Below, one piece after another: positions 18,092-27,082 of a stretch of 64,000 bases of DNA. The translations under genes and the position numbers were made by a program. The DNA lies in contig NZ_OZ245832.1 in the NCBI RefSeq assembly GCF_965228705.1, positions 1,364,001-1,428,000 on the forward strand, given 5' to 3'. This DNA comes from Croceimicrobium sp965228705. Its GTDB lineage: Bacteria; Bacteroidota; Bacteroidia; Flavobacteriales; Schleiferiaceae. The notes below the pieces were generated by a model. The model was not told the origin of the DNA. It saw only the letters and a program-made list of their open reading frames with translations, and did no database searches. The number at the start of each line of letters is the position of its first letter. Position 1 is the stretch's first letter.

Positions 18092-18780
18092 TAATTTAGA
18101 ATTATAACACTATCCACCTTCATTAACTTATCCGAATTAAACATGGCGGCAGGAGAAATCACCTTTTCATCCAATGGAATCTGATCCCCGTATCGCTCTT
18201 TCAATTTAGCTTTAACCTGATCATGACTGAGGTCAAAGTCCGCAAGCCTTTCTAAAGCCCCGATTTCAATTCCAGTTGCCTGCTGGTAAATTTTCCATAC
18301 CAATTCAGAGCAATACATTTTATCGTCAGACCATTCAAAGTATATATCATAGGGCTTGCCCATATATTGCTCTCCTATTCGCCTCATTTTCTTCAAGGTG
18401 ATTGAATCTAGAACCTGGTCTGCGTTTTTCAAACGCTTTATTACATAATGCCCCTCTTTACCGCGAGCGATCCATTTTTTAAGAGGTGTTAGGCGTACCG
18501 GCTGTACCGCCTCATAAACGAAATACTGGCCTTGCTTCTCATAAATTATCCCCATATGACTGTATGGAGAGTGGGTCGCCAATTGAATGGCTTTGCTTTG
18601 AGCTGACTTTGAGCTTTGAAAAATTATATCGCCACTTTGAATCCTTTGTTCGAGTGCATGAGCTTCCCTTAGCTCAACATCTTGGACGACCACTTCTCCG
18701 AATTGATACATTTTAAAGCCCCAATAACTAATCAAGCCTACAATTCCCAGAGCCAAAGCAATTAGAAGTATTTTTCTCAT
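18091..18780 (-). CDS. YiiX/YebB-like permuted papain-fold peptidase or amidase
   Basis: A 229-residue protein with an N-terminal membrane anchor (residues 4-20). It carries the circularly permuted NlpC/P60 motifs of the YiiX family: RIQSGDIIFQ, THSPYSHMGIIY with the likely catalytic His75, and DDKMYCSELVWKIY with the likely nucleophile Cys157. Such enzymes act on amide bonds, for example in lipids or peptidoglycan-derived peptides, usually at or outside the inner membrane. It is the first gene of a coupled pair with the protein at 17471. Confidence 0.82.
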   Translation of the reverse strand: MRKILLIALALGIVGLISYWGFKMYQFGEVVVQDVELREAHALEQRIQSGDIIFQSSKSAQSKAIQLATHSPYSHMGIIYEKQGQYFVYEAVQPVRLTPLKKWIARGKEGHYVIKRLKNADQVLDSITLKKMRRIGEQYMGKPYDIYFEWSDDKMYCSELVWKIYQQATGIEIGALERLADFDLSHDQVKAKLKERYGDQIPLDEKVISPAAMFNSDKLMKVDSVIILN

Positions 18781-18928
18781 CCAAGATTAAGGTTTAGGGC
18801 TTTAATATACTTTGATTTTATGTTAATTACCAGCCTATGCTTCTAGCCATCTGGAACACATGGCAATAGACCGGCATTGGGTAATAGATGATATCAGATA
18901 ACCCGCAAGCAGAAACATTGGAAATACA

Positions 18929-19415
18929 AGCGAGCTTGCGCCGGGAAAGGATTAGCAAGCTGATCCTGCTAAAGCTTAAGGTCATACACCAAAAATCTAC
19001 GGGCTAGCGCCCTGTATTTTTCATTTCTAGCCTTGGCTTGCAACTAAGCTTGCGATAGGACAGGATTAGCAGGCTGATCCTGATAAAGCTTAATGGTCAT
19101 ACACCAAAAATCTACGGGCTAGCGCCCTGTATTTTTCATTTCTAGCCTTGGCTTGCAAGCGAGCTTGCGCCGGGAAAAGGATTAGCAAGCTGCTCCTGAT
19201 AAGGCTCAATGGTCATTCACCAAAAATCCACGGGCTGTCGCCCTGGCTTTTTCATTTCTAGCCTTGGGCTTGCAAGGGAGCTTGCGCCTGGAAAGGATTA
19301 GCAAGCTGATCCTGATAAGGCTCAATGGTCATTCACCAAAAATCCACGGGCTGTCGCCCTGGCTTTTTGTTTTAAGCTCCATAGGCTTGCAAGCGAGCTT
19401 GCGCATGGAGCTTAA
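18929..19415. repeat. Four tandem ~118-bp repeats with internal palindromes
   Basis: About four copies begin near 18929, 19047, 19160 and 19281, with a fifth partial start at 19398. Each begins with GCTTGCG-type sequence, followed by AGGATTAGCAAGCTGATCCT (a near-perfect palindrome), CACCAAAAAT, CGGGCTAGCGCCCTG or CGGGCTGTCGCCCTG, a TTTTTCATTTCTAGCC stretch and GCAAGC-GA-GCTTGC. Copies differ by scattered substitutions, so they are old. The region 18781-19454 holds no gene. A degenerate copy (AGGATAAGCAAACTCATCCT) lies at 16038-16057. Confidence 0.8.
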
Positions 19416-19418
19416 AAC

Positions 19419-19453
19419 AAAAATCCCCTCCGGTTGCACCGGAAGGGATTTTT
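19419..19453 (-). terminator. Ancestral terminator of the tRNA-Arg gene
   Basis: AAAAATCCC (19419-19427) pairs with GGGATTTTT (19445-19453), and CCGGT with ACCGG inside. Read on the reverse strand it is an intrinsic terminator directly after the displaced 3' half of tRNA-Arg. It is probably the original terminator, separated from its tRNA by the inserted element. Confidence 0.75.
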
Positions 19454-19454
19454 G

Positions 19455-19499
19455 GTGATCGCGACAGGATTCGAACCTGTGACCGTCTGCTTAGAAGGC
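19455..19499. other. attL (45-bp direct repeat, displaced tRNA-Arg 3' half)
   Basis: Identical over 45 bp to 39129-39173. It covers the tRNA from the anticodon loop to the 3' end plus the discriminator side. The 5' half of the tRNA is absent, so this copy is a non-functional remnant left by integration. Confidence 0.92.
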
Positions 19500-19600
19500 G
19501 TGCGATTTTGTATCTCGTTGAACCACTATGAAATTTATTTACTGAATATCAGTGTATTATCAATTTTAAAATTCAATAGAGGCCATTAAAAGCCAGTAAT

Positions 19601-19622
19601 CCTGTGCAAATCCTGTGCAAAT
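19601..19622 (+). promoter_or_regulatory. Arm-type integrase sites, left end
   Basis: CCTGTGCAAAT occurs twice head-to-tail (19601-19611, 19612-19622). The same pair (one copy degenerate) lies at 39062-39083 inside the right end. They lie 19 bp before the integrase ATG, so binding may also autoregulate it. Confidence 0.75.
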
Positions 19623-19640
19623 TTTTTATATCTTTAAGGT

Positions 19641-21047
19641 ATGGAAATACTTCTAAATCAGGACACAAGATACAAAAAGAAGAATGGAACCTATCCGATT
19701 ATTCTGCGTATTAGTGGCAATGAGCAAACCCTTCCAATTTCTACAGGATATAATGCCCCAAAGGAATTTTGGGATGAAAAGAAAAGGGAAATCAAAAAAG
19801 GCTATAAGGGCTATGGCTCTGTTTCCCGTGTGAATAATCTTTTAGAAGGCAAAAGGAATACTGCAAGAAACGTCATTACTCAACTGGAAGAAAGTGGCAC
19901 ATTGGGGGCGCTATCAATCCATGACGTGAAAAGATGTATTGTTAGTGTTTTCAGGAAACCTGATGCGGAAAAGACTATTGATAGCCTGCGGAAAAAGAAC
20001 ATTGTTGCCAGTGATAAAAAGAAGAAAGAGCTTCTTAATCACTTAGACGAATTGGTCATATCTGGTGAGCTTTCATCTATTCCTTTATCCGAACTTCCCA
20101 ATTATTTTCAAGACTTAGTGAAAGCAGGATCAGTTTTTCAGTTCCTTCAAAAAATTGAAGGTGACTTAAGGGATCGCGGGAAGATAGGAAATGCTATTGT
20201 GTATGGGTGTTTGGCGGGCGTTCTTAGGAAATATATGGGAGAAGGTAAAGATTTATACTTCAATCAACTGACCTTGGAATTTCTCGAAGCTTTTGAGAAG
20301 TGGAATATTAAACGAGGTATAAAGGTTAACAGTATTGGAAATTATATGCGTACGCTACGTGCGACCTACAATCGCGCTGTAAAAGCTAATGAAGCTGATA
20401 AGCACTCCAACCCATTTGACGATTTCAAGATCAAGAAAGAGCAGACGGCCAAAAGGGCCATAAGTCAAGATTATTTGCGATCGATTATAAATCTACAACT
20501 CGAACCAACTGACCCTCTATTTGACGCCCGTAATTTTTTCTTAGCCTCTTTTGCCATGCAGGGCATGTCATTTATAGACATGGCTTTTCTTCAAAAGAAA
20601 TTTGTTTTTGATGGCCGCGTACGATATCGCAGAAGTAAAACATCCAGAGTTTATAATGTGAAAATCAACGACCTTTTAAGGGCCATCCTTGAATTCTATT
20701 CTAAAGACAAGGCAGATGAAGACTTCATCTTTCCAATCTTAAGGCGTGAGTCTATGGAGGATCGGTATAAAGATGAAAAACAGTCCCGCAAAGTCTATAA
20801 TAAACAGCTTAAAAAGTTGGCTCTGAAATGCGGCATTAAAGAAACCCTGACTTCCTATGTGGCACGTCATACTTTTGCAATGTCTGCAAGATTATCAGAA
20901 GTGCCCATTGAGGTTATTTCCCAAATGCTTGGGCACAAAGACACCAAGACAACAATGATTTATTTGGACTCCATTCCAGATAAAACCGTTGATGATTATG
21001 CCGACAAAGTATTTGCTTTTGCAAAAAGTGAAGGGGGCACAACATGA
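19641..21047 (+). CDS. Tyrosine recombinase, Bacteroidota type (element integrase)
   Basis: A 468-residue integrase. The N-terminus (DTRYKKKNGTYPIILRISGN) is the Bacteroidota arm-binding domain, followed by a SAM-like core-binding domain and a C-terminal catalytic domain. Catalytic residues visible are Arg-His in VARHTFA, His in MLGHKDTKTT and the nucleophile Tyr441. At the Arg-I position the text reads MQGMSFIDM, lacking the first arginine as in IntDOT-type enzymes. It lies 142 bp inside attL, next to matching arm-type repeats, and is therefore the enzyme responsible for the present insertion into tRNA-Arg. Confidence 0.95.
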   Translation: MEILLNQDTRYKKKNGTYPIILRISGNEQTLPISTGYNAPKEFWDEKKREIKKGYKGYGSVSRVNNLLEGKRNTARNVITQLEESGTLGALSIHDVKRCIVSVFRKPDAEKTIDSLRKKNIVASDKKKKELLNHLDELVISGELSSIPLSELPNYFQDLVKAGSVFQFLQKIEGDLRDRGKIGNAIVYGCLAGVLRKYMGEGKDLYFNQLTLEFLEAFEKWNIKRGIKVNSIGNYMRTLRATYNRAVKANEADKHSNPFDDFKIKKEQTAKRAISQDYLRSIINLQLEPTDPLFDARNFFLASFAMQGMSFIDMAFLQKKFVFDGRVRYRRSKTSRVYNVKINDLLRAILEFYSKDKADEDFIFPILRRESMEDRYKDEKQSRKVYNKQLKKLALKCGIKETLTSYVARHTFAMSARLSEVPIEVISQMLGHKDTKTTMIYLDSIPDKTVDDYADKVFAFAKSEGGTT

Positions 21048-21183
21048 TAATCTCTCATTTTCAATAATAGATCATTTTTACTAAAAAATGATTATGGCTA
21101 GTAAGCATTCATCTTCCCTCTCTTTTTATTAGATTTATTTTTTAAATCAAAAGCGATTTTCACATGTTAATCCCGTTAACAAT

Positions 21184-21450
21184 ATGGAGGTAATTTGTCT
21201 TCAAACCGAAGCGTTTTATGCATTGGTGGATGAACTTTACGAGCGGCTAAAGGAAAAAGAAAAATTTGACGATAAATGGGTGGATGGCGAAGAGGCCATG
21301 CGCTTGCTCAATGTGAAGTCCAAAACCACCATGCAAAGTTTGCGAGATGAAGGAAAAGTCCGCTTCTCCCAACCGCAACCGCGCATCATTCTTTATGACC
21401 GCGATTCGATCAATGACTATCTCGAAAAACACGCTAAAGAAACTTTTTAA
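21184..21450 (+). CDS. HTH (MerR/excisionase-like) DNA-binding protein
   Basis: An 88-residue protein whose C-terminal half (EEAMRLLNVKSKTTMQSLRD ... RDSINDYLEKH) is a winged helix of the HTH_17/excisionase type common next to Bacteroidota integrases. It probably bends DNA at the att sites to steer integrase toward excision, or regulates the mobilization genes. It lies 4 bp ahead of the next small gene and heads a rightward operon including the coupling protein. Confidence 0.75.
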   Translation: MEVICLQTEAFYALVDELYERLKEKEKFDDKWVDGEEAMRLLNVKSKTTMQSLRDEGKVRFSQPQPRIILYDRDSINDYLEKHAKETF

Positions 21451-21453
21451 GCT

Positions 21454-21684
21454 ATGAAGGAAAGGATCTATATAAAACGGTTCAATCAGGGTTATAGCCT
21501 GATGAAATTTCACCCTGATTTGGCTGAAAAGCTTAAACAAGGGCTGAATGAAAAAGAAAATCTCTCAGGGCAGGATAAGGCTTTAATGGATGGTATGTCT
21601 GAGCATAGAAAGGAAAAAATCCGTGAAAACATGACAGAGCGATCAAATGATAGGCAGCATCAGGGAAAGGGTCAAAAACGCTAA
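21454..21684 (+). CDS. Small basic hypothetical protein of the mobilization operon
   Basis: A 76-residue, highly charged protein with a lysine/arginine/glutamine-rich C-terminus (RSNDRQHQGKGQKR). It lies between the HTH gene (3-bp gap) and the coupling protein gene (12-bp gap), so it belongs to the same operon. Charge and size suggest a nucleic-acid-binding or disordered accessory factor. The family is not recognised. Confidence 0.6.
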   Translation: MKERIYIKRFNQGYSLMKFHPDLAEKLKQGLNEKENLSGQDKALMDGMSEHRKEKIRENMTERSNDRQHQGKGQKR

Positions 21685-21696
21685 AGTATTTTCAAA

Positions 21697-24042
21697 ATGC
21701 TGAAGTTCATTTTTAGGTTTATTCTTTTGGGGCTTTTGGTCTGGTTGTTAAGTCCTGTCCTTGACCTCCTCCCCTCACTTCCGACTGAGAATATGGTGGA
21801 TGGGTTTCTCGATCTGACCAAGGAAAAAGATCAGGCAGTTTTTGGCGCATTTAAGTTTATTTTCTGGATAGTGGTTTTTGCCCTCATAATTAAATACGGG
21901 CTGCCTGTTTTCAACTTCCTCTATCCCGTTGCCAAACGGTATTCCACGACCAAATTTTACAGGAGGTTTCAAAGCCTTATATCTGTGCCTATCACTTTCA
22001 TAGTAATTTTTATTATTTTAAGCCTAACTATAACATCTGTCATTTTCTACAGCGATTATGAGGATTCAAAAGAGCTAGCCCAAGAAGACATTGTTCATAA
22101 CGCTATCGAAGAGACCAAGAATCACCATATCGGTTTCTATGAAAATGAACTAAAGAAAAATGAGAAGGGTGCAAAAGCCTACATTAGAAGCGTTTCAAAT
22201 ATTTACTCTATTCCTCGAAGTAATTTTTGGCCTTATTCCACAAAGGATATATCCAAAGCCTCAATTCAAAATGCACTAAATAACCCTAATAGATACAGAT
22301 GGGTTTACATTGATTTGATGCGCACTACTGCCAAGGAAGATATTAGATTCTCAAAAAAGTATCAGGATTATTTCTACGGGCAGAAAAATTTGCAAAAAAA
22401 ACTCAATGCTGTTTATGTCGCTTCTTTTGGAGATAGTTCCTATGTACAGGAAAAAGTAAGCACACGATTGGATCAATGGGAAAAAGAAAAGCAAAAAGAG
22501 TTTAAAGAAATTTATAATGGCTGGAAACCTATAAATATTGCTATTTCTGCCTTGGTAGTCATTATTTTCTTTTTTACCTCCAGACAGGATTTTGGAAAAG
22601 AGTATGAAAAATTTATAGGGTTTTTAGAACAAGGACGTTTTGGCTTGGGTGGTTCCGCACGTTTTGCGGGATTATTGGAAGAGTGGCCTTATAACTTTAA
22701 AAATCATAAAAACAGCCTGTTTATGGGACGTTCACTTTACAATCCTTTTCGGCATATTGGTTTGAAGGATGAGCGCCATATGCTGACCATTGCCGGATCA
22801 AGGGCAGGAAAGGGGGCGACTGTCATTATCCCTAACCTTTTGCTTTGGGAAGGCTCAACCCTTGTTATTGACCCAAAGGGAACGAATGCGGCTGTTACTA
22901 TGCGCAGGCGCAAAGAAATGGGACATGATGTCCATTTGATAGATCCTTTTGATCTGTTGGGCAAAGATGATAAAGCCAGTATCAATCCCCTTGAATTTCT
23001 TGATCCCAAATCTCTTCATATAAGAGAGCAAATCAATGTGATTGCAGAAGCTTTGGTTGTCCCGGATGAAAACCAAAAGGAAAGACATTGGGATGATGGT
23101 GCCCGAACAGTGATAGCAGGAATGATAGGCCACCTGATAAGCTCAGGAAAATACGAGGAACCCAACCTTTCCATGCTTCGGGATATGATCTCGATGTTGC
23201 CGGAAGAGCAGGTGGAACTCTGGGCGGATATGTCTTTGAATGAGCAGGCAGGGCGATTGCCCATAGATGCTGCCAACCGTGTGATCCGCGGAATGAATAC
23301 GAATGAGATTTCAAGTATAATATCCAATGCAGATAAGCATACGGAATGGCTTTCTAGTCCTGCTATGAAGAAAACTTTAAGCAAATCTTCTTTTAAATTT
23401 TCCGATCTTAAAGAAAAGCCTACCACAATTTATCTGATTCTACCGCCTGAATATCTGCAAACACATAACAGATTTTTACGCCTGTTCATCAATTTGGTAA
23501 TCAATCAAATGTCCGTAGGTGGGAAATCGAAAGTGCCTGTCCTTTTATTGATGGATGAATTTTTGGCTTTAGGGCGCATGGAAGAAGTAGAAAAAGCCTT
23601 TGGCTTGATGGCGGGCTATAATCTTGTTCTATGGCCTTTTGTTCAGGATTTTGGGCGGTTAAAAGACCTTTATAAAAAGAGTGTCAATGCCTTTATTGCC
23701 AATAGCCGTGCGGTGCAAATATTTGGTGTGGCAGATGAGGAAACGAAAGAGTTTGTAAGCAATCATATTGGGGATCGGGCGTTGGAAACCTCTATGAAGA
23801 TTGAACATCATCGCAATATTGCAAAGCTTAGAACGTCAAGTGAAGTTGCCATTGATGTAGCTGCCCATTCAGGACGACAATATATTCTACGATCTGGCAA
23901 GGCACCCTTCGTTTTGGAAAAAGTCCCATACTATGATGCCGCTCCCGTTGAATGGATGAAAGGGACTTTTGGTGAAAAAGGTATAACAGAAGGGCTGTTT
24001 AAAGGCTTATATGACCCTGATCCTGATTATATCAAAAAATAA
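21697..24042 (+). CDS. Type IV coupling protein (VirD4/TraG family)
   Basis: A 781-residue inner-membrane ATPase that delivers relaxase-bound DNA to a type IV secretion channel. The first ~310 residues carry membrane segments (about 3-25, 48-66, 97-120, 281-298) with a periplasmic loop between. The motor domain has Walker A TIAGSRAGKGATVIIP (about residues 364-379), then VIDPKG and a Walker B-like VPVLLLMDEFLALG (about 612-625). No VirB genes are present in the element, so it depends on a helper secretion system. Sequence style resembles alphaproteobacterial TraG/VirD4 more than Bacteroidota TraG. Confidence 0.92.
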   Translation: MLKFIFRFILLGLLVWLLSPVLDLLPSLPTENMVDGFLDLTKEKDQAVFGAFKFIFWIVVFALIIKYGLPVFNFLYPVAKRYSTTKFYRRFQSLISVPITFIVIFIILSLTITSVIFYSDYEDSKELAQEDIVHNAIEETKNHHIGFYENELKKNEKGAKAYIRSVSNIYSIPRSNFWPYSTKDISKASIQNALNNPNRYRWVYIDLMRTTAKEDIRFSKKYQDYFYGQKNLQKKLNAVYVASFGDSSYVQEKVSTRLDQWEKEKQKEFKEIYNGWKPINIAISALVVIIFFFTSRQDFGKEYEKFIGFLEQGRFGLGGSARFAGLLEEWPYNFKNHKNSLFMGRSLYNPFRHIGLKDERHMLTIAGSRAGKGATVIIPNLLLWEGSTLVIDPKGTNAAVTMRRRKEMGHDVHLIDPFDLLGKDDKASINPLEFLDPKSLHIREQINVIAEALVVPDENQKERHWDDGARTVIAGMIGHLISSGKYEEPNLSMLRDMISMLPEEQVELWADMSLNEQAGRLPIDAANRVIRGMNTNEISSIISNADKHTEWLSSPAMKKTLSKSSFKFSDLKEKPTTIYLILPPEYLQTHNRFLRLFINLVINQMSVGGKSKVPVLLLMDEFLALGRMEEVEKAFGLMAGYNLVLWPFVQDFGRLKDLYKKSVNAFIANSRAVQIFGVADEETKEFVSNHIGDRALETSMKIEHHRNIAKLRTSSEVAIDVAAHSGRQYILRSGKAPFVLEKVPYYDAAPVEWMKGTFGEKGITEGLFKGLYDPDPDYIKK

Positions 24043-24060
24043 CTTTAAAACTCTTCAGAT

Positions 24061-24453
24061 TTGGAAAATGACTGGAAGCCCAATGCCCCTGATGCCAACC
24101 GTGCATTTAATCAGCAGGCGCATAATGAAAATCTGAAAGAAGAAAGGAAGGAGCATAACGAGGAGTTTCAACGGCAGGCTCAAAATCAGCAGGAAGAAAA
24201 CAAGCGCACAGAAACTGAGGAAAAGGAAAAAGAAAAGCGCGAAATGGTTACACGCGCCATGCAAAAGCAGTTAGAGCGGCAACGCGAAACTCCTCAACCT
24301 CAAATGGCTCCACAGCCCCCGGGTGGGATTCAAAGCTCGGAGAATAGACAAAAGAATATGAACGAACGTGAAAAACGCATTCAATACATCAAGGAAAGAA
24401 TGGGGGCAGCCCAAGAACGGTTAAGGGGTGGATTTGGTAAAAGCAAAAGGTAA
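24061..24453 (+). CDS. Highly charged coiled-coil protein after coupling protein
   Basis: A 130-residue protein, rich in Glu, Lys, Arg, Gln and Asn, with long coiled-coil character (KEERKEHNEEFQRQAQNQQE, EKRIQYIKERMGAAQERLRG) and a proline-rich middle. The only start is a TTG at 24061, just after an in-frame stop. It lies 18 bp after the coupling protein gene in the same operon. It probably assists the relaxosome or coupling protein. The family is not recognised. Confidence 0.6.
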   Translation: MENDWKPNAPDANRAFNQQAHNENLKEERKEHNEEFQRQAQNQQEENKRTETEEKEKEKREMVTRAMQKQLERQRETPQPQMAPQPPGGIQSSENRQKNMNEREKRIQYIKERMGAAQERLRGGFGKSKR

Positions 24454-24455
24454 GC

Positions 24456-24812
24456 TTAGCGTTCCTTCCCTTTGAATTTTTCGTTGGTTTTTTCTTTTAG
24501 CTTGCCCCGTATCCTATCTAATACCTCTTGTCTTTGCTCTTCTTTTTCAACTTTTTCTAAGGCTGCTTCCCTGCCTATATCAGGGAAATGTGCAAAACTC
24601 AGCTTTTCGCGTATGGGGGCAATTTCAGATTTAATTTTATGTGTTTTTTGTTCTTGATCCTGTGCTTTTGCTCTTGCTTTTTCTTCATTGGAAAGCCCAT
24701 CGTAGTTTTTCTTGCGATAGTGCGCCTCCCATTTTTCCTTGATAGGTTGGGATTCCCGAAATAAGTCTTGCTGAAAAGCAGCATCAACAAGCTCAAACCC
24801 TTCTCTATCCAT
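24456..24812 (-). CDS. Charged helical protein, convergent with previous gene
   Basis: A 118-residue, lysine- and glutamate-rich helical protein (NEEKARAKAQDQEQKTHKIK ... RGKLKEKTNEKFKGKER). It resembles the linker or tail portions found in mobilization proteins. Its stop lies 2 bp from the stop of the opposite-strand gene. The ATG at 24812 (MDREGFELVD) gives a compact start. It has no known domain. Confidence 0.55.
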   Translation of the reverse strand: MDREGFELVDAAFQQDLFRESQPIKEKWEAHYRKKNYDGLSNEEKARAKAQDQEQKTHKIKSEIAPIREKLSFAHFPDIGREAALEKVEKEEQRQEVLDRIRGKLKEKTNEKFKGKER

Positions 24813-24885
24813 AATTTGTATTGAATTTGCACTTTATGGTAAAATGCTTGTGCTGCAAATTTAGCAAGGAATAAGGAACTGTAAT

Positions 24886-25347
24886 ATGGGCTTAATTGAT
24901 CATGATGAACTTGAACGGTTAGAAAAGTTTGTTTCATATACCAACTACGCATTAAAATCTGACGCTATAAATGAGGAAGAGTTTGAAAGAGACATGCTTC
25001 GCATGCTTGATTTTATTGAAACATACGATGGTTGTGTCGAGAAAACGATAGAGGCTTTTAACAAAGCCCATAACTTGGCTTGGCAAAAAAGCCGCGAGAT
25101 ATATGACAGTGAGGGCCTTTATCACTCATTGGAAGGCATACCCAGTGAAATATATGATGAAATAATGGACGTTTATCTAAGAGTGCTAACGGATAATTTC
25201 TTTGCAAAATATATTCAGTTTAAGTGGAAGCAATTGAATGAATACAAAAAGCAAACAAGTACTATCGACCCGGTTCTCTATCAAGATTATCAGCACGCGC
25301 AGGATGTTGCATCCTATGCCGAATTTGGGCCACCCTTTCGCGCCTGA
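24886..25347 (+). CDS. Hypothetical helical protein overlapping relaxase 3' end
   Basis: A 153-residue acidic, mainly helical protein (GLIDHDELERLEKFVSYTNY ... VYLRVLTDNFFAKYIQFKWK). Its last 86 bp overlap, tail to tail, the relaxase gene on the other strand, so the final ~28 residues share DNA with the relaxase C-terminus. It may be a mob-region accessory protein. No family is recognised. Confidence 0.5.
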   Translation: MGLIDHDELERLEKFVSYTNYALKSDAINEEEFERDMLRMLDFIETYDGCVEKTIEAFNKAHNLAWQKSREIYDSEGLYHSLEGIPSEIYDEIMDVYLRVLTDNFFAKYIQFKWKQLNEYKKQTSTIDPVLYQDYQHAQDVASYAEFGPPFRA

Positions 25348-26659
25348 TTTCTTCTTCTGATTTGGGCTTTTCCCGTTCAATCTTATTGTCCAGAGCATCA
25401 TTCTGCTCTTGAATACGCATATCAATATTCTCAAGGTTTTTGTTTAAGTTATTGATCTCTTCCTTGTATTCGTTGTCTTTCCCGAAAAGCTTGCTAATGA
25501 TGTTTTGCTGTGCTTGATTGGTCTTCAGGTCTTTGATCTGATCAATGATTTCCTGCGGCTTATATTGATCTTTCTGCTGTTTTGATAAGCGATCCTGTAA
25601 AATGGCTTTCTTTTTCTCCCAAGCCATAAGGGCATCAAGCTTGTGTAAATGACTGTTATCATATTCCTGATGGCTGGGCTTGCCCTTTCTGTCGTAAATG
25701 GGTGTTACTTTGGGTTCTTGATCAACACTTTTGCTTTGTTGCCTTCCTTTTTCCTCTATAGCCGCATCAACAATATTTTTTTGACGGGCTGTCTCATATT
25801 GGTCGCGGTCAAAATGCCGTCTCTGATGTGAGATGGTTTTTGCATCGGGGAGCTTTTCTATATCTTTTAAACGCTCCTTAATGTCAGACGTACGCTGACC
25901 TTTAAGTTGTCGTAAAAGGCTGCTTATTTTTCCATCATTATCGACCAAAACAAAGCCGCGCCTATCCCCTTTCGCCAATGTATAACCAAGATTTTCTAAC
26001 CCTTTCTGAAAATCTATGCTGTTAATTGACCGGGCATAAAGCTCTTGTATGAGTTGGGCTTGTTTGGCTTTTTCTTCCCTGTGCTTGATCAGCGCCAGTT
26101 CACGGTCCTCTTTGGCTTGATCCCTGCGCTTTTGATTATTAATGACACGTTGCTCACATAGGATTTCCCCATCGTCTCTTTCAAGGTTTTCTGCCCAGTT
26201 TGATAGGGTTAGACGGTCATGGGATGGCGCTGCGGTCCTTCCCGTTTCGGGATGTATGAGATTGACAACTACATGCAAATGGGGATGCCGTTCATCATTG
26301 TGCGCAACAATAACGGCTTCTTGCTCATGGAGTTTTAGACGGGTGAGCGTATCAAAAGCTGCTTCCAGCATGCTTTCTTTTGTTGGATCTTGTTTTGGGT
26401 GCCAGGAAAGCGAAAAGCTGTAGACGGTGCCAGCTTTTCTTTTCCTTCCTGTTTTTACCATGCCTGATTTATGTTTGAGTTCGTCTGCATTCATGGCCGT
26501 GTGTGCCATCCAGCCAAAACCTTTATGGGCATTGTCGGTGGGCAGGTTATAGGTGTGCGTCCATTCCACACGTTCGCTGGTTTGTGCATTTTTGTCGTGC
26601 AGGTAGTATTGTGCTGCACCTTTAAATGAATGTCCTCGTTTTGCAATTCTTGGGATCAT
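25262..26659 (-). CDS. MOBP-type relaxase (mobilization nuclease)
   Basis: A 465-residue relaxase that nicks oriT and stays bound to the 5' end of the transferred strand. The N-terminus MIPRIAKRGHSFKGAAQYY contains candidate catalytic Tyr18/Tyr19. The metal-binding histidine motif is AHNDERHPHLHVVVN (His120, His125, His127, His129). The C-terminal half is charged and coiled. This pattern is common in alphaproteobacterial mobilizable elements. The start is 2 bp after the mobC-like stop, with GAGGA upstream, so the two are coupled. Without a secretion channel, transfer would rely on a helper. Confidence 0.9.
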   Translation of the reverse strand: MIPRIAKRGHSFKGAAQYYLHDKNAQTSERVEWTHTYNLPTDNAHKGFGWMAHTAMNADELKHKSGMVKTGRKRKAGTVYSFSLSWHPKQDPTKESMLEAAFDTLTRLKLHEQEAVIVAHNDERHPHLHVVVNLIHPETGRTAAPSHDRLTLSNWAENLERDDGEILCEQRVINNQKRRDQAKEDRELALIKHREEKAKQAQLIQELYARSINSIDFQKGLENLGYTLAKGDRRGFVLVDNDGKISSLLRQLKGQRTSDIKERLKDIEKLPDAKTISHQRRHFDRDQYETARQKNIVDAAIEEKGRQQSKSVDQEPKVTPIYDRKGKPSHQEYDNSHLHKLDALMAWEKKKAILQDRLSKQQKDQYKPQEIIDQIKDLKTNQAQQNIISKLFGKDNEYKEEINNLNKNLENIDMRIQEQNDALDNKIEREKPKSEEEIRRERVAQIRHRMQHPARADNLDREPGR

Positions 26660-26661
26660 GC

Positions 26662-26991
26662 CTATACATCCTCTAACAGTTGATCCAGAAGTTCTTCAAG
26701 CTTTGGTAGCACCCGTTTGAGCTCAATGGGAATAACACCAGTGGCATTGAGCTTTTTTGTTTGCTGGTTGATGTTTACACCAAGCTTTTTAAGCTGGTGT
26801 ACGAGCTCAAAATCATACTTGGATTGCTGAATTTTGATTTGCCCATCCAAAGCCATTGCGCGCATATAATCACTCAATGATAGTCCAACCTGAGAAGACT
26901 TCTCTTGAATAGAATTCTTCTCCGAAGGGGTACATCGGAAGCGTAGCACTTCCGATTGTTTTTCCTCGATATTTTTGGTTGGTCTTGCCAT
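26662..26991 (-). CDS. MobC-like relaxosome accessory protein
   Basis: A 109-residue protein starting MARPTKNIEEKQSEVLRFRC. A ribbon-helix-helix-like N-terminal region (RFRCTPSEKNSIQEKSSQVG LSLSDYMRAMAL) is typical of MobC/MbeC-type proteins that open oriT for the relaxase. An upstream in-frame ATG at 27078 exists but would add 29 residues running into the oriT region. The inner ATG at 26991 fits the family start. It is followed immediately by the relaxase. Confidence 0.85.
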   Translation of the reverse strand: MARPTKNIEEKQSEVLRFRCTPSEKNSIQEKSSQVGLSLSDYMRAMALDGQIKIQQSKYDFELVHQLKKLGVNINQQTKKLNATGVIPIELKRVLPKLEELLDQLLEDV

Positions 26992-27082
26992 TGTTTTCCG
27001 TGCGGGTAAAACCAAAAATTGAAACGGTGCAATACATCGGTTCAGGGGGATGCAACGGGGGATTCTCCCCCTTGCCAAGAGA

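Noticed and set aside
18929..19415. Tandem repeats as a CRISPR array
   Set aside because: Units are ~118 bp and nearly identical throughout; there are no short repeats with variable spacers and no cas genes.
19264..19458. Frame through the tandem repeats
   Set aside because: It repeats with the unit and has no start context or protein-like composition.
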